DNA from: Gammaproteobacteria bacterium
GTDB lineage: Bacteria; Pseudomonadota; Gammaproteobacteria; Steroidobacterales; Steroidobacteraceae
Assembly: GCA_030038645.1 (NCBI GenBank)
Contig: JASHSR010000482.1
Coordinates: 1-30,313, forward strand
Reading direction: 5' to 3'
Length of the DNA stretch: 30,313 bases
Under the pieces are notes generated by a model that saw nothing but the letters and a program-made list of their open reading frames with translations, did not search any database and had not been told where the DNA came from. Position 1 is the first letter of the stretch. Every line of letters begins with the position of its first letter. This document shows, piece after piece, positions 22,931-30,313 of the stretch. The position numbers and the translations under genes are program-made.

Positions 22931-23632
22931 ATGAGCGACTTAGGCTCGGTGCTCGGCGCGATCAACGCGCTCGACGGCGGCCTGTTTCTGTTGAGCGCGT
23001 TTGCGATGGTCGCCACGCGGCAGACCCGCGGGTGCCTCGCGCTCTTCATCTACCAGTCGCTGCTGCTCGCGGCCTCCGCCTTCCTGCTCGCGGGCGAGTA
23101 CGGAACCGCGCACCTCGCAGGCGTCGGCGTGGTCAATCTCATCTCGAAGCCCATCGTCGTTCCCCTCATCCTCAAGCGGACCCTGTCGTCGGAGATCTAC
23201 ACCCGGCGCGAGATCGAGCAGGCGCTCAACATTCCGGCCTCTCTCACCATCGCGCTCGCGCTCGCCGTCTTCGCGTACTTCCTCGCCATCCCGATCCTGC
23301 AGTCGGTCGCGCCGCAATTCCGCAGCGCCAACGTGCCGATCGGCTTCGCGGGGCTGCTGCTCGGCGCGTACACGCTCGCCGTGCGGCGGGAGGCCGTGCC
23401 GATGCTGATGGGCATCCTCGCCATGGAGAACGGCGCGTTCTTCGCCGGCATCGCGCTCTCGCGCGAGCTGCCCCTCATCGTGGAGCTCGCCATCGCCTCG
23501 GACGGCCTCATTCTGGTCTTCGTGGCGGGCGTGCTCGTGCGGACCATCCAGCGCCGGCTCGGCTCCACGCGGGTCGGCGAGCTCGCAACGCTCCGCGAGG
23601 GCCAGGCGCCGCAGCAGCAGGAGGCCACATGA
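22931..23632 (+). CDS. Ehr-like complex 2 subunit E (HyfE/NuoK-like)
   Basis: A 233-residue membrane protein with about seven helices, paralogous to the gene at 15121. The NuoK-like segment MLMGILAMENGAFFAGIALS keeps a buried Glu, and LPLIVELAIASDGLILVFVA matches the last helix of HyfE. It lacks the extra buried Glu of copy 1 (MLSMELIGFLML), reading LGAYTLAVRREAVPML in about that place, so its internal proton path differs. GGGAGA 9 nt before ATG 22931 is a good ribosome-binding site. The hydrophilic C-terminus ends GQAPQQQEAT. The stop overlaps the next ATG (ATGA). Confidence 0.87.
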   Translation: MSDLGSVLGAINALDGGLFLLSAFAMVATRQTRGCLALFIYQSLLLAASAFLLAGEYGTAHLAGVGVVNLISKPIVVPLILKRTLSSEIYTRREIEQALNIPASLTIALALAVFAYFLAIPILQSVAPQFRSANVPIGFAGLLLGAYTLAVRREAVPMLMGILAMENGAFFAGIALSRELPLIVELAIASDGLILVFVAGVLVRTIQRRLGSTRVGELATLREGQAPQQQEAT

Positions 23633-25176
23633 TCCTGCTCGTCATGCTCGGCTCCGCGCTGCTCGCGGCCTTGCTGAGCGCCGTGCTCCCCGTACGGCGC
23701 GCGGCGCAGTCGGTCACCGTCGCGAGCTCGCTCGCCATCCTCGCTCTCGCCTGTGTCGCCGCCCTGCGCGTGGCCTCCGGCGCCGTCATCACGGTCACCG
23801 CAGCATCGCTTTCCGTCGATGGCCTGAGCATGCTCATCGTCCTGCTCGTCGCGCTCGTCGGCGCGACCGCGGCGATCTACTCCTGGGGCTACATGGAGCG
23901 CGCCTGCGCGCGCGAGCCGGGCCGGCTGCGCGTGTACTATGTCAACTACAACGTGTTCGTGTTCGCCATGCTCGCGATCCCGATGGTCGCGGAGTCGACG
24001 CTGGTCTGGATCTTCGTCGAGCTCACGACGCTCTCCTCGGCGCTCCTCGTGAGCTTCGAGAACACGGAGGAAGCGCTCGAGGCCGCGTGGAAATACGTCA
24101 CGCTGTCGCTCATGGGAGCCGGGATCGCGCTGCTCGGATTCCTGCTGCTGTTCGCGGCGTTGCAGGCGGCCGGCGGCGGAACCTCCTACACGTGGGCGGG
24201 GCTGCTCGCCGCGGCGCCGCGCATGCCGCCGGCGCTGCTCAGGATGGCATTTCTGCTCATCACGGTCGGCTTCGGCACCAAGGTCGGGCTCGTGCCGCTG
24301 CACACGTGGCTGCCGGACGCTCACAGCCAGGCGCCCTCGCCCGTCTGCGCGCTGCTCTCCGGGATCGAGACGACCAGCGTGCTCTACGTCATCCTGCGCC
24401 TGCTGCCGGTGCTCGAGGCAAGTCCAGCCGCCTCGGTCGCGCGCTGGATGCCGGTCTTCGGTCTCATCTCCGTCGGCGTGGCCGCGTTCCTGCTGCTGCA
24501 GGTCCGCGACTACAAGCGGCTCTTCGCGTTCTCCACCGTCGAGCACATGGGCATCATCCTCTTCGCGGCCGGACTCGGCAGCCAGGCGGCGCACTATGGC
24601 GCGATGTATCAGGTGGTGTGCCACGCCGTGACCAAGTCGTTCTGCTTCTTCGCGGCCGGCGCGGCGCTGCTCGCGGTCAGCACGCGGCAAATCGCCTCGG
24701 TGCGAGGCCTGATCCGCACCTCTCCGGCAGCCGCGGCGAGCTTGCTGCTCGGCGGGCTCGCGATCGCCGGAGCGCCGCCGCTCGCGGTCTTCCTGAGCGA
24801 GCTCAGCATTCTGAAGGCGGGCCTCGCCGAAGGCCGCTATGTCATCGTCGGGCTCCTCGCGACGTTCATCGCGATCGCCTTCTTCGGCGTGCTGCTGCAC
24901 GTCAATCGCATGGTGTTCGGCCGCGCGACGGAGCCGCAGGCCCCCGCGCGCCACAGCGCCACAGAGCACGGTGCCGCGCAAGCCCCCGGCGCGCCGGTTT
25001 CCGCAGCGGCGCCGGGCGCGGCACACGGCGGCGCGGCAGCGGCGGCCTTGCCGCTGCCGCTCAGTTGCCTCACGATCCTCATCCTCGCGGGCGCGCTGGT
25101 CGTCGCGCTCGGGTTCTATCTGCCCGCGCCGCTCGATGAGCTGCTGCGCATGGCGTCGGGCACCCTGCAGAGATAG
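23629..25176 (+). CDS. Ehr-like complex 2 subunit F (HyfF, antiporter-like)
   Basis: A 515-residue antiporter-type subunit paralogous to the gene at 15798. Glu131 (WIFVELTTLSS) and Lys218 (GFGTKVGLVPLHTWLPDAHS) of the proton path are present, as are STVEHMG and a Lys in CHAVTKSFCFFAAG. A hydrophilic Ala/Pro/His-rich insertion near 435-475 (RATEPQAPARHSATEHGAAQ and beyond) separates the last two helices and is absent from copy 1. Otherwise spacing and helix number are the same. ATG 23629 overlaps the preceding stop. The conserved charged axis suggests that this complex too can move protons or other cations. Confidence 0.92.
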   Translation: MILLVMLGSALLAALLSAVLPVRRAAQSVTVASSLAILALACVAALRVASGAVITVTAASLSVDGLSMLIVLLVALVGATAAIYSWGYMERACAREPGRLRVYYVNYNVFVFAMLAIPMVAESTLVWIFVELTTLSSALLVSFENTEEALEAAWKYVTLSLMGAGIALLGFLLLFAALQAAGGGTSYTWAGLLAAAPRMPPALLRMAFLLITVGFGTKVGLVPLHTWLPDAHSQAPSPVCALLSGIETTSVLYVILRLLPVLEASPAASVARWMPVFGLISVGVAAFLLLQVRDYKRLFAFSTVEHMGIILFAAGLGSQAAHYGAMYQVVCHAVTKSFCFFAAGAALLAVSTRQIASVRGLIRTSPAAAASLLLGGLAIAGAPPLAVFLSELSILKAGLAEGRYVIVGLLATFIAIAFFGVLLHVNRMVFGRATEPQAPARHSATEHGAAQAPGAPVSAAAPGAAHGGAAAAALPLPLSCLTILILAGALVVALGFYLPAPLDELLRMASGTLQR

Positions 25177-25181
25177 CCGCC

Positions 25182-26774
25182 ATGGAAGCCGCCGCCTCTG
25201 CTGCGAGTATCCCCGAGGAGTGGTCCGTTCGGATCGACGCGCGTCACGACCGGCGAGGCCGCTGGTCGGAGGTCGAATGCCGCCCGGAGACGCTCAAGCG
25301 CCTCTGCGAATGGATCTTCCACCGGCTCGGCCACAGCTTCGCAGGCCTCGTCGTCGAGCAGCACGCGAGCGAGTGGACGCTGCGCTACCTGTTCTATGCC
25401 GGCGATGCCGCTTCCGGCCGCATCGAGGTCGTGCTCCGCCAGCCGCTCGGACAGACGCGCTTCCCGACCGTCGGCGACTCGCTCTACGCAGCGGACTGGC
25501 ACGAGCGCGAGGCGGAGGATCTCTTCGGCCTCGTGTTCGAAGGCCATCCGCGGCTCGGGGACTTCATCCTGCACGACGACGCCTGGCAGGAGGGCCTCGC
25601 GCCCATGCGCAAGGACTTCGACGGCCGCGAGCCGCCGGCCCTGCGGGCGCCGAATCCGAACTGGCGTCCCGACCGGATCGTCCATGCGCCCGGCGTGTTC
25701 GGCATGCCGATCGGCCCGGTCTTCTCGAGCACGGCCGAATCCGCCCACTTCATGCTCGAGACCGTCGGCGAGGACGTGATCCGCGTGATGCCGCGGTTCT
25801 TCTATAAGTACCGGGCCGTGGAGAAGATCGCGGAAGGCCGGCGCGCGGAGGACGCGCTGCTGCTCGCGGAGCGCTTCAACGGCATCACGGCGTTCGCGCA
25901 CGGCCTTGCGTTCGTGCAGGCGCTCGAGACGATCGGCGGCATCGAGCCTCCCCCGCGGGCGCTCGCCCTGCGCGTGCTGCTCGCGGAGCTCGAGCGCCTG
26001 CGGCACCACACGGGCGCGATCGAGGAGATCTGCGAGTCCACCGCGCTCGTGGTCGCTGCGAGCCAGGCCGGGATTCTCGAGGAGGAGCTGCTGCGGCTGT
26101 CGGGCGTGCTCACCGGGCACCGATACCTCTACGGGCTCCTCACCCGCGGCGGACTGACCCGGGATTTCGGCGACGCGGCGCTGCGGGACGCCGTGGCCCG
26201 CGCCCGCGACATTCTGGAGCGGCTGAGCGCGCTCGAGCATCGGCTCGTGCGCACGAGCAGCTTTCTCGACCGGCTGGAAGCCGTGGGCATCGTGACGCAG
26301 GAGGAAGCGCGCGCCTTCGGCGTCGTCGGACCCATCGCCCGCGCCTCGGGCGTCGCGCGAGACTTGAGAGTCGCCCAGCCGTACGGCGGCTACGCCGGCT
26401 ACCGGCTCGACGTGCCGAGGGAGCTCGAGGGAGACGGCTACGCGCGGCTGCGGATCCTCTTCGCCGAGGCCCGCGAGTCCGTGAGAATCATGGAGCAGGC
26501 GCTCGCGGGACTGCCGGCGGGAGCGGTACGCGCCGCGGACGCCGACGCCCGACCGCGTGCGGGCGCGGCGCTCGGATGGACGGAGGCCCCGATCGGCGCG
26601 GCTTTTCACTGGGTACGCGTGGACTCGCGCGGTGCCGTGGCACGCTATCGAGTCATGCCGCCGTCGTTCGCCAACTGGCATGTGTTTCACCGCGCCGCGG
26701 AGGCGTTCGCGTTCCAGGACTTCCCGATCATTCTCGCGAGCTTCGGGCTCTCCGTTGCGGAGAACGACCGATGA
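25182..26774 (+). CDS. Ehr-like complex 2 large subunit (HyfG-like, NuoC-NuoD fusion) without Ni ligands
   Basis: A 530-residue fusion. The NuoC-like domain has WHEREAEDLFGLVFEGHPR (106-124) and HDDAWQEGLAPMRKDF, closer to canonical NuoC/HycE than copy 1. The large-subunit domain has the usual GPVFSSTAESAHFML and FFYKYRAVEKIAEGR segments. Where hydrogenases carry the first CxxC it reads AERFNGITAFAH, with Asn233 and Thr236. The C-terminus reads FGLSVAENDR with no Cys at all. All four Ni ligands are therefore missing, even more clearly than in copy 1. It cannot be a hydrogenase subunit and is better called Ehr-like. ATG 25182 starts 5 nt after the previous stop. The C-terminus ends near a tiny ATGAGG frame that is not used. 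Confidence 0.9.
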   Translation: MEAAASAASIPEEWSVRIDARHDRRGRWSEVECRPETLKRLCEWIFHRLGHSFAGLVVEQHASEWTLRYLFYAGDAASGRIEVVLRQPLGQTRFPTVGDSLYAADWHEREAEDLFGLVFEGHPRLGDFILHDDAWQEGLAPMRKDFDGREPPALRAPNPNWRPDRIVHAPGVFGMPIGPVFSSTAESAHFMLETVGEDVIRVMPRFFYKYRAVEKIAEGRRAEDALLLAERFNGITAFAHGLAFVQALETIGGIEPPPRALALRVLLAELERLRHHTGAIEEICESTALVVAASQAGILEEELLRLSGVLTGHRYLYGLLTRGGLTRDFGDAALRDAVARARDILERLSALEHRLVRTSSFLDRLEAVGIVTQEEARAFGVVGPIARASGVARDLRVAQPYGGYAGYRLDVPRELEGDGYARLRILFAEARESVRIMEQALAGLPAGAVRAADADARPRAGAALGWTEAPIGAAFHWVRVDSRGAVARYRVMPPSFANWHVFHRAAEAFAFQDFPIILASFGLSVAENDR

Positions 26775-26784
26775 GGGCGCTCCC

Positions 26785-27660
26785 GTGACCAAGTGGGTCT
26801 GGAGTGGACTCGCGACGCGCGTGCGCACGACGCGCTATCCGGCGCGCCAAGACGGCAGCGGCGGCGTGAGCCCGGGATTCCCCGCAGGGCGCGTACTGGC
26901 CCCAGGCGATCCAGGAGCCGTGGTGGAGCGCTGTCCGACGGGCGCCCTGCAACGGCGCGGCGGGCGAATAGACGTCGATCAGCGCCGATGTGTGCACTGT
27001 TACCGCTGCGCGCACGGAGAGGACGCCCTCGACTGGGCCCCGGGCTACGAGTGGGCGGCGGCAACGGCGGAATCGGTGCGGACGGCGGGGATGACACAGC
27101 CGGCGGCGGGATCGGAGCGGGCCGCAGGACAGGCGGTACGCCTCGGTCGCGCTTTCGCGCGCTCCGTGCACATCCGGGTAGTCGATGCCGGGGACTGCGG
27201 GGCGTGCCTTCATGAAGTCAAGCAGCTCGCGAACCCCTACTACAACGCGCACCGCCTCGGATTCTTCTTCACGCCGACGCCGCGCCACGCCGACATCCTG
27301 ATCGTGGTCGGACCGGGCACGGATCAGATGCGCACCGCGCTCGAGAAGACCTACCGGGCCATGCCTGCGCCGCGGAGAGTCATCGCCGTGGGCGCCTGTG
27401 CGCTCTCGGGCGGCGTATTCGGCCCGAGCTTCGCCTGCGCCGACGGGGTGCGGTCGATCATTCCGGTCGACATCGAGGTGCCGGGCAATCCCCCTCCGCC
27501 CTTTGCAATCCTGCATGCTCTGCTCGTCGCGACGGGACGCGCCGCTTCGGCCGACTGGGCCGCCGCCACGGCGTGGGCCGCCTCGGTGGAGGGGACCGCC
27601 CTGCCGGGGCAGGGGTACGCTCGGCCCGACGGATTGCCCCCCGAGGAGCGCGGAGCATGA
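26785..27660 (+). CDS. Ehr-like complex 2 ferredoxin/small-subunit fusion with reduced Fe-S ligand set
   Basis: A 291-residue fusion paralogous to the gene at 18910. Its ferredoxin half is degenerate: the only Cys are C50 (ERCPTGA) and C69, C72, C75 (CVHCYRC). In a two-cluster ferredoxin these are exactly the four ligands of one cluster; all ligands of the other are gone. The NuoB-like half keeps DCGAC (C138, C141) and VGACALSGG (C205), but the fourth position reads VPGNPPPP, with Asn235 instead of Cys. The proximal cluster must use a non-Cys ligand, be three-iron, or be lost. A C-terminal Ala-rich tail of about 40 residues is extra. The start is GTG 26785: the ATG at 26771 in another frame stops after five codons. 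Confidence 0.85.
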   Translation: MTKWVWSGLATRVRTTRYPARQDGSGGVSPGFPAGRVLAPGDPGAVVERCPTGALQRRGGRIDVDQRRCVHCYRCAHGEDALDWAPGYEWAAATAESVRTAGMTQPAAGSERAAGQAVRLGRAFARSVHIRVVDAGDCGACLHEVKQLANPYYNAHRLGFFFTPTPRHADILIVVGPGTDQMRTALEKTYRAMPAPRRVIAVGACALSGGVFGPSFACADGVRSIIPVDIEVPGNPPPPFAILHALLVATGRAASADWAAATAWAASVEGTALPGQGYARPDGLPPEERGA

Positions 27661-29798
27661 TCGAGTCGGTCGGAATCGGCGCGTTCTTCATCCTGTGCGC
27701 TCTCGGCGCGCTGATCGCGCTCGTCACGTCGCAGAGCCGCAATCCCGTGGCGCTCGCGATCGTAGGGACCGCGGCGGGCGTCGCCATCTCGGGCGCCGCG
27801 GGCGATGCGCTCTTCACGGGCCGGCCCTTCGTCGCCGATCTCTGGTCCCTGCCCTGGGGCGGCGCCCTGCGCTTGGGCCTCGATCGCCTCTCCGGCCTGT
27901 TCCTGCTGATCACGGGCGTGATCTACCTGCTCACCTCGATCTTCTCCGCCGGATATCTGCGGCGCTATCTCGGCCACTACAGCCTGCGCTCGTTCGGCGT
28001 GCTCTATCACTGGCTGTTCGCTTCCATCGTGGCGGTACTCCTCGCGCGTGACGTCATCTCCTTCCTCCTTGCCTGGGAGATGATGTCCATTGCGAGCGTC
28101 CTGCTCGTCGCCTACGAGCATCAGCGCGAGGAGAACGTCAGCGCCGGCTATCTCATGCTGGCGATGGGCGAAGCCGGCACGATCGCGGCGGCGCTCGCGT
28201 TGCTCCTGCTCGGCAATGCAGTGGGATCCCTCGACTTCCATGCCATGAGAGCGGCCGGCGCATCCATGGGATCGGGCATGCGCTGGGCGGTCTTCCTGCT
28301 CTCGCTCTTCGGCTTTGGCGTCAAGGCGGGCCTCGTGCCGTTCAATTCCTGGCTGCCGCGCGCGCATCCCGTGGCGCCCGCCAACGTCTCGGCGCTGCTT
28401 TCCGGCCTGATCCTCAATCTCGGCATCTACGGAATCGTGCGAGTCAATGTCGACATGCTGCCCGCGAGCCTCGTCGGCGCAGGGGTCGTAGCCTTGATCG
28501 TGGGCGCCGTATCGGCCTTCGTGGGTATCCTGTATGCCACGACGGAGAACGACGCAAAGGGCATGCTGGCGCACAGCTCCATCGAGAACATGGGCATCAT
28601 CGTCGCGGGCCTCGGAGCGGGGTTCGTGTTCACGGCGGCCGGGCGACCGGCGCTCGCGGGCATGGCGTTCGTCGCCGCGCTGTATCATCTGACCAATCAC
28701 TCGGCCTACAAGGCGCTGCTGTTCCTCGGCGCGGGAACCGTCGACTATCGCGCGGGGACGCGCGATCTAGACCGTCTCGGGGGCCTCATCCGTACGATGC
28801 CGTGGACGGCCCTGTTCTTCCTCGTCGGCTCGCTGTCGATCGCCGCGATGTACCCGTTCAACGGCTTCGCGAGCGAGTGGCTGACGCTGCAGGTTCTCCT
28901 GCGCAGCGCGGAGCTCTCCTCCACGCCGGTAAAGCTCGTCTACGCATTCGCCGGCGTCGTGCTTGCGCTCACTGCCGCGCTCGCCGTGACCTGCTTCGTC
29001 AAGGCGTTCGCCATGGGCTTTCTCGGCATGTCCCGGTCGCGCAGCGCGGAGCAGGCGACCGAGGCGCCGCGCTCGATGCTCGCACCGATGGGCGTATTGG
29101 CCGCGCTGTGCATCGCGCTCGGCATCATTCCGACCTACGTCATTCCGACGCTCAGCGACGCGCTCGCGTCGGTCGGCGACGGACGAGCAACCCAGGCGCT
29201 CGTGCCCGCCTTCTTCGCTTCGAGCCCGGATCATGCGAGCCTGCCCGCCGACTTCGTCTCCGATTTCCACAATCTCGGCGCGCAGGTCGGCGAAAGCCTC
29301 CTTCCCGGACGCGGACTGGTCGTCCTGCACCGCGGGGACGCCGCGAACCCCGTGGTGTTCGCCATGTCCACCTCCGACGGCGTGGTCGTGCTGCTGATCC
29401 TGCTCAGCGTCCTCGCCGGGATCGTCCTGTGGACGACGCGCAGACGGCGCATCCTGCGAGAGATCCGGTGGGACGGCGGCGTACGGCAGCTGTTTCCCGA
29501 GATGACCTACACGGCGACCGGCTTCTCCAATCCAGTGCGTGTGATCTTCGACGCCCTCCTGCGGCCGCGCACGGTGGAGGACACGGAGGAGACTGTCGCA
29601 CAGCACTTCCGCGTCGCCATTCGGCGTGCGGAGCATCCGGTGTACCTCGTCGACCGGCTGTTCCTCAATGTGCTCACCGCGCAGCTCACGCGCGTCGCCC
29701 GCGTGCTCGCGCGGATGCATCACGGCAGAGTGAACGCCTACGTCGCCTACGTCCTTGGAGCGCTGATCGTATTCCTGATCCTGTCCGCAACGGCCTAG
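27657..29798 (+). CDS. Ehr-like complex 2 subunit B (HyfB, antiporter-like NuoL type)
   Basis: A 713-residue membrane protein, the last gene of operon 2. Glu141 (LLAWEMMSIAS), Lys223 (FGVKAGLVPFNSWLPRAHP) and a Lys in LTNHSAYKALLFLGAGT form the conserved charged axis. HSSIENMG follows as in HyfB. It is closer to canonical HyfB than the copy-1 protein, including WDGGVRQLFPEMTYTATGFS near the C-terminus and a final hydrophobic helix. A long periplasmic-like hydrophilic loop (about 515-580) is present. ATG 27657 has a strong GAGGAG site and overlaps the previous stop (ATGA). The frame is open further upstream (to 27573) but only as a shadow of the small subunit. Confidence 0.93.
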   Translation: MIESVGIGAFFILCALGALIALVTSQSRNPVALAIVGTAAGVAISGAAGDALFTGRPFVADLWSLPWGGALRLGLDRLSGLFLLITGVIYLLTSIFSAGYLRRYLGHYSLRSFGVLYHWLFASIVAVLLARDVISFLLAWEMMSIASVLLVAYEHQREENVSAGYLMLAMGEAGTIAAALALLLLGNAVGSLDFHAMRAAGASMGSGMRWAVFLLSLFGFGVKAGLVPFNSWLPRAHPVAPANVSALLSGLILNLGIYGIVRVNVDMLPASLVGAGVVALIVGAVSAFVGILYATTENDAKGMLAHSSIENMGIIVAGLGAGFVFTAAGRPALAGMAFVAALYHLTNHSAYKALLFLGAGTVDYRAGTRDLDRLGGLIRTMPWTALFFLVGSLSIAAMYPFNGFASEWLTLQVLLRSAELSSTPVKLVYAFAGVVLALTAALAVTCFVKAFAMGFLGMSRSRSAEQATEAPRSMLAPMGVLAALCIALGIIPTYVIPTLSDALASVGDGRATQALVPAFFASSPDHASLPADFVSDFHNLGAQVGESLLPGRGLVVLHRGDAANPVVFAMSTSDGVVVLLILLSVLAGIVLWTTRRRRILREIRWDGGVRQLFPEMTYTATGFSNPVRVIFDALLRPRTVEDTEETVAQHFRVAIRRAEHPVYLVDRLFLNVLTAQLTRVARVLARMHHGRVNAYVAYVLGALIVFLILSATA

Positions 29799-29875
29799 CG
29801 CCTCGGCAAGACGGCGCCGCGGAGCTCGTCGAGCGGCTGCGGAACCTGCACGAGGGTCCGGCGCTCCTGCCCGAT

Positions 29876-30313
29876 GTGGTGGCGCTCGGAGAATCCGCGG
29901 TGCCCGCGCTCGAGGCGCTGCTGCGCGCGCCGTCGCAGACGATCTATCATCACCGATATCTCGCCGCCGATGCGCTCGCGGCGATCCCGGGCCCCGCCGC
30001 GACGGCCGCGCTCGTGCGGGCGCTGCAGGACTCCATCGCGCGCAGCCTGGATCCCGCATCGCTCGAATCCGAGGACGTGATCGTCAATCGCGTGGCGGAG
30101 CACCTCGGCCACCGCGCGAGCGCCGGGGCCGGCGAGCTCGCGGAGCTGCTGCTCGATGCCCTGCAGATGCGCCCCTATCGCCAGTGCGTGCTGGCGCTCG
30201 GTCGGCTCGGTGAGCGGCGCGCGATTCCTCGGCTCATCGATTGCCTGCACGACGATACCGTCCGATCGGCGGCCGCAGAGGCGCTGCGCGGCCTCGGCGA
30301 TGCGTCCATCGAG
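29876..30313 (+). CDS. HEAT-repeat protein, N-terminal part (runs off the window)
   Basis: The frame encodes repeated antiparallel-helix units such as YLAADALAAIPGPAATAALV, VLALGRLGERRAIPRLIDCL and VRSAAAEALRGLGD. This is the PBS-lyase/HEAT-like pattern of protein-binding scaffolds. The gene is cut by the right edge. The start is uncertain: GTG 29876 is the first ordinary start codon I find in this frame after operon 2. Helical coding-like sequence (GAAELVERLRNLHEGPALLP) continues upstream to about 29813 without ATG/GTG/TTG, so a rare start or a start within the HyfB gene is possible. It follows operon 2 by less than 80 bp and may be co-transcribed with it. Confidence 0.65.
   Translation, partial: MVALGESAVPALEALLRAPSQTIYHHRYLAADALAAIPGPAATAALVRALQDSIARSLDPASLESEDVIVNRVAEHLGHRASAGAGELAELLLDALQMRPYRQCVLALGRLGERRAIPRLIDCLHDDTVRSAAAEALRGLGDASIE

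Noticed and set aside
26771..26788. ATG at 26771 as the start of the complex 2 small subunit
   Set aside because: This frame reads five codons and stops. GTG 26785 lies in the frame of the small-subunit protein.
14174..29798. Hydrogenase-4 or formate hydrogenlyase operons
   Set aside because: Gene order and fold fit, but both large subunits lack the CxxC pairs for NiFe. No formate dehydrogenase, hyp maturation or endopeptidase genes are present.
14174..29798. Respiratory complex I (nuo) or Mrp antiporter operon
   Set aside because: No NuoE/F/G, NuoA or NuoJ, and no Mrp C/E/F/G. The HyfE- and HyfB-type subunits and the NuoC-NuoD fusion point to the group-4 hydrogenase branch.
1..30313. CRISPR arrays, tRNA or rRNA genes, insertion sequences, prophage genes
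   Set aside because: No regular repeat-spacer pattern, no tRNA-like cloverleaf noticed, and no transposase, integrase or phage proteins in any convincing frame.

Overview
The window is very GC-rich, densely coded proteobacterial DNA. Genes overlap by ATGA/GTGA/TTGA, alternative starts are frequent, and the eno, ilvD and fadH products resemble E. coli types. A high-GC gammaproteobacterium or betaproteobacterium (possibly Steroidobacter/Nevskiales-like, or from a metagenome) is my best guess; no rRNA or tRNA is present to settle it.

Layout. (1) 1-2971, plus strand: fatty-acid genes, namely the tail of an acyl-CoA dehydrogenase, a FabL-type SDR and a 2,4-dienoyl-CoA reductase (fadH). (2) 2934-3554, minus strand: a histidine phosphatase. 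(3) 3555-3926: a divergent control region with two back-to-back fluoride riboswitches. (4) 3927-9136, plus strand: a protein with four CxxC/CxxH modules, enolase, an alpha-toroid (prenyltransferase-repeat) protein and an MFS transporter. (5) 9314-9631: an orphan minimal nucleotidyltransferase. (6) 13653-9641, minus strand: a dynamin-like GTPase followed by ilvD, behind a third, somewhat degenerate fluoride aptamer. (7) 14174-21760, plus strand: a six-gene operon for a membrane complex of the group-4 hydrogenase / complex I family (order C-E-F-G-HI-B), behind a fourth fluoride riboswitch. (8) 21964-29798, plus strand: a second, strongly diverged copy of the same six genes in the same order, behind a fifth fluoride riboswitch. 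(9) 29876-end: the start of a HEAT-repeat protein.

Main result. About 27 kb (2934-29798) looks like a fluoride-response island: five aptamers, each 7-15 nt downstream of a plausible -10 box with a 17-nt spaced -35, heading transcription units that cover nearly every gene between. Enolase, a classical fluoride-sensitive Mg enzyme, is one of them. No CrcB/Fluc or CLC-F exporter is in the window. Most of the island encodes two Ehr-like (energy-converting-hydrogenase-related) complexes. Their large subunits have lost the cysteine pairs that bind the NiFe site, so they should not be hydrogenases, but the antiporter-type membrane arms keep the key Glu and Lys residues. Copy 1 keeps all its Fe-S ligands. 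Copy 2 has lost one ferredoxin cluster, and its NuoB-like subunit has Asn in place of the fourth Cys. My inference is that these are fluoride-induced ion-translocating complexes, perhaps countering HF-driven acidification or loss of energy; the sequence alone cannot show this.
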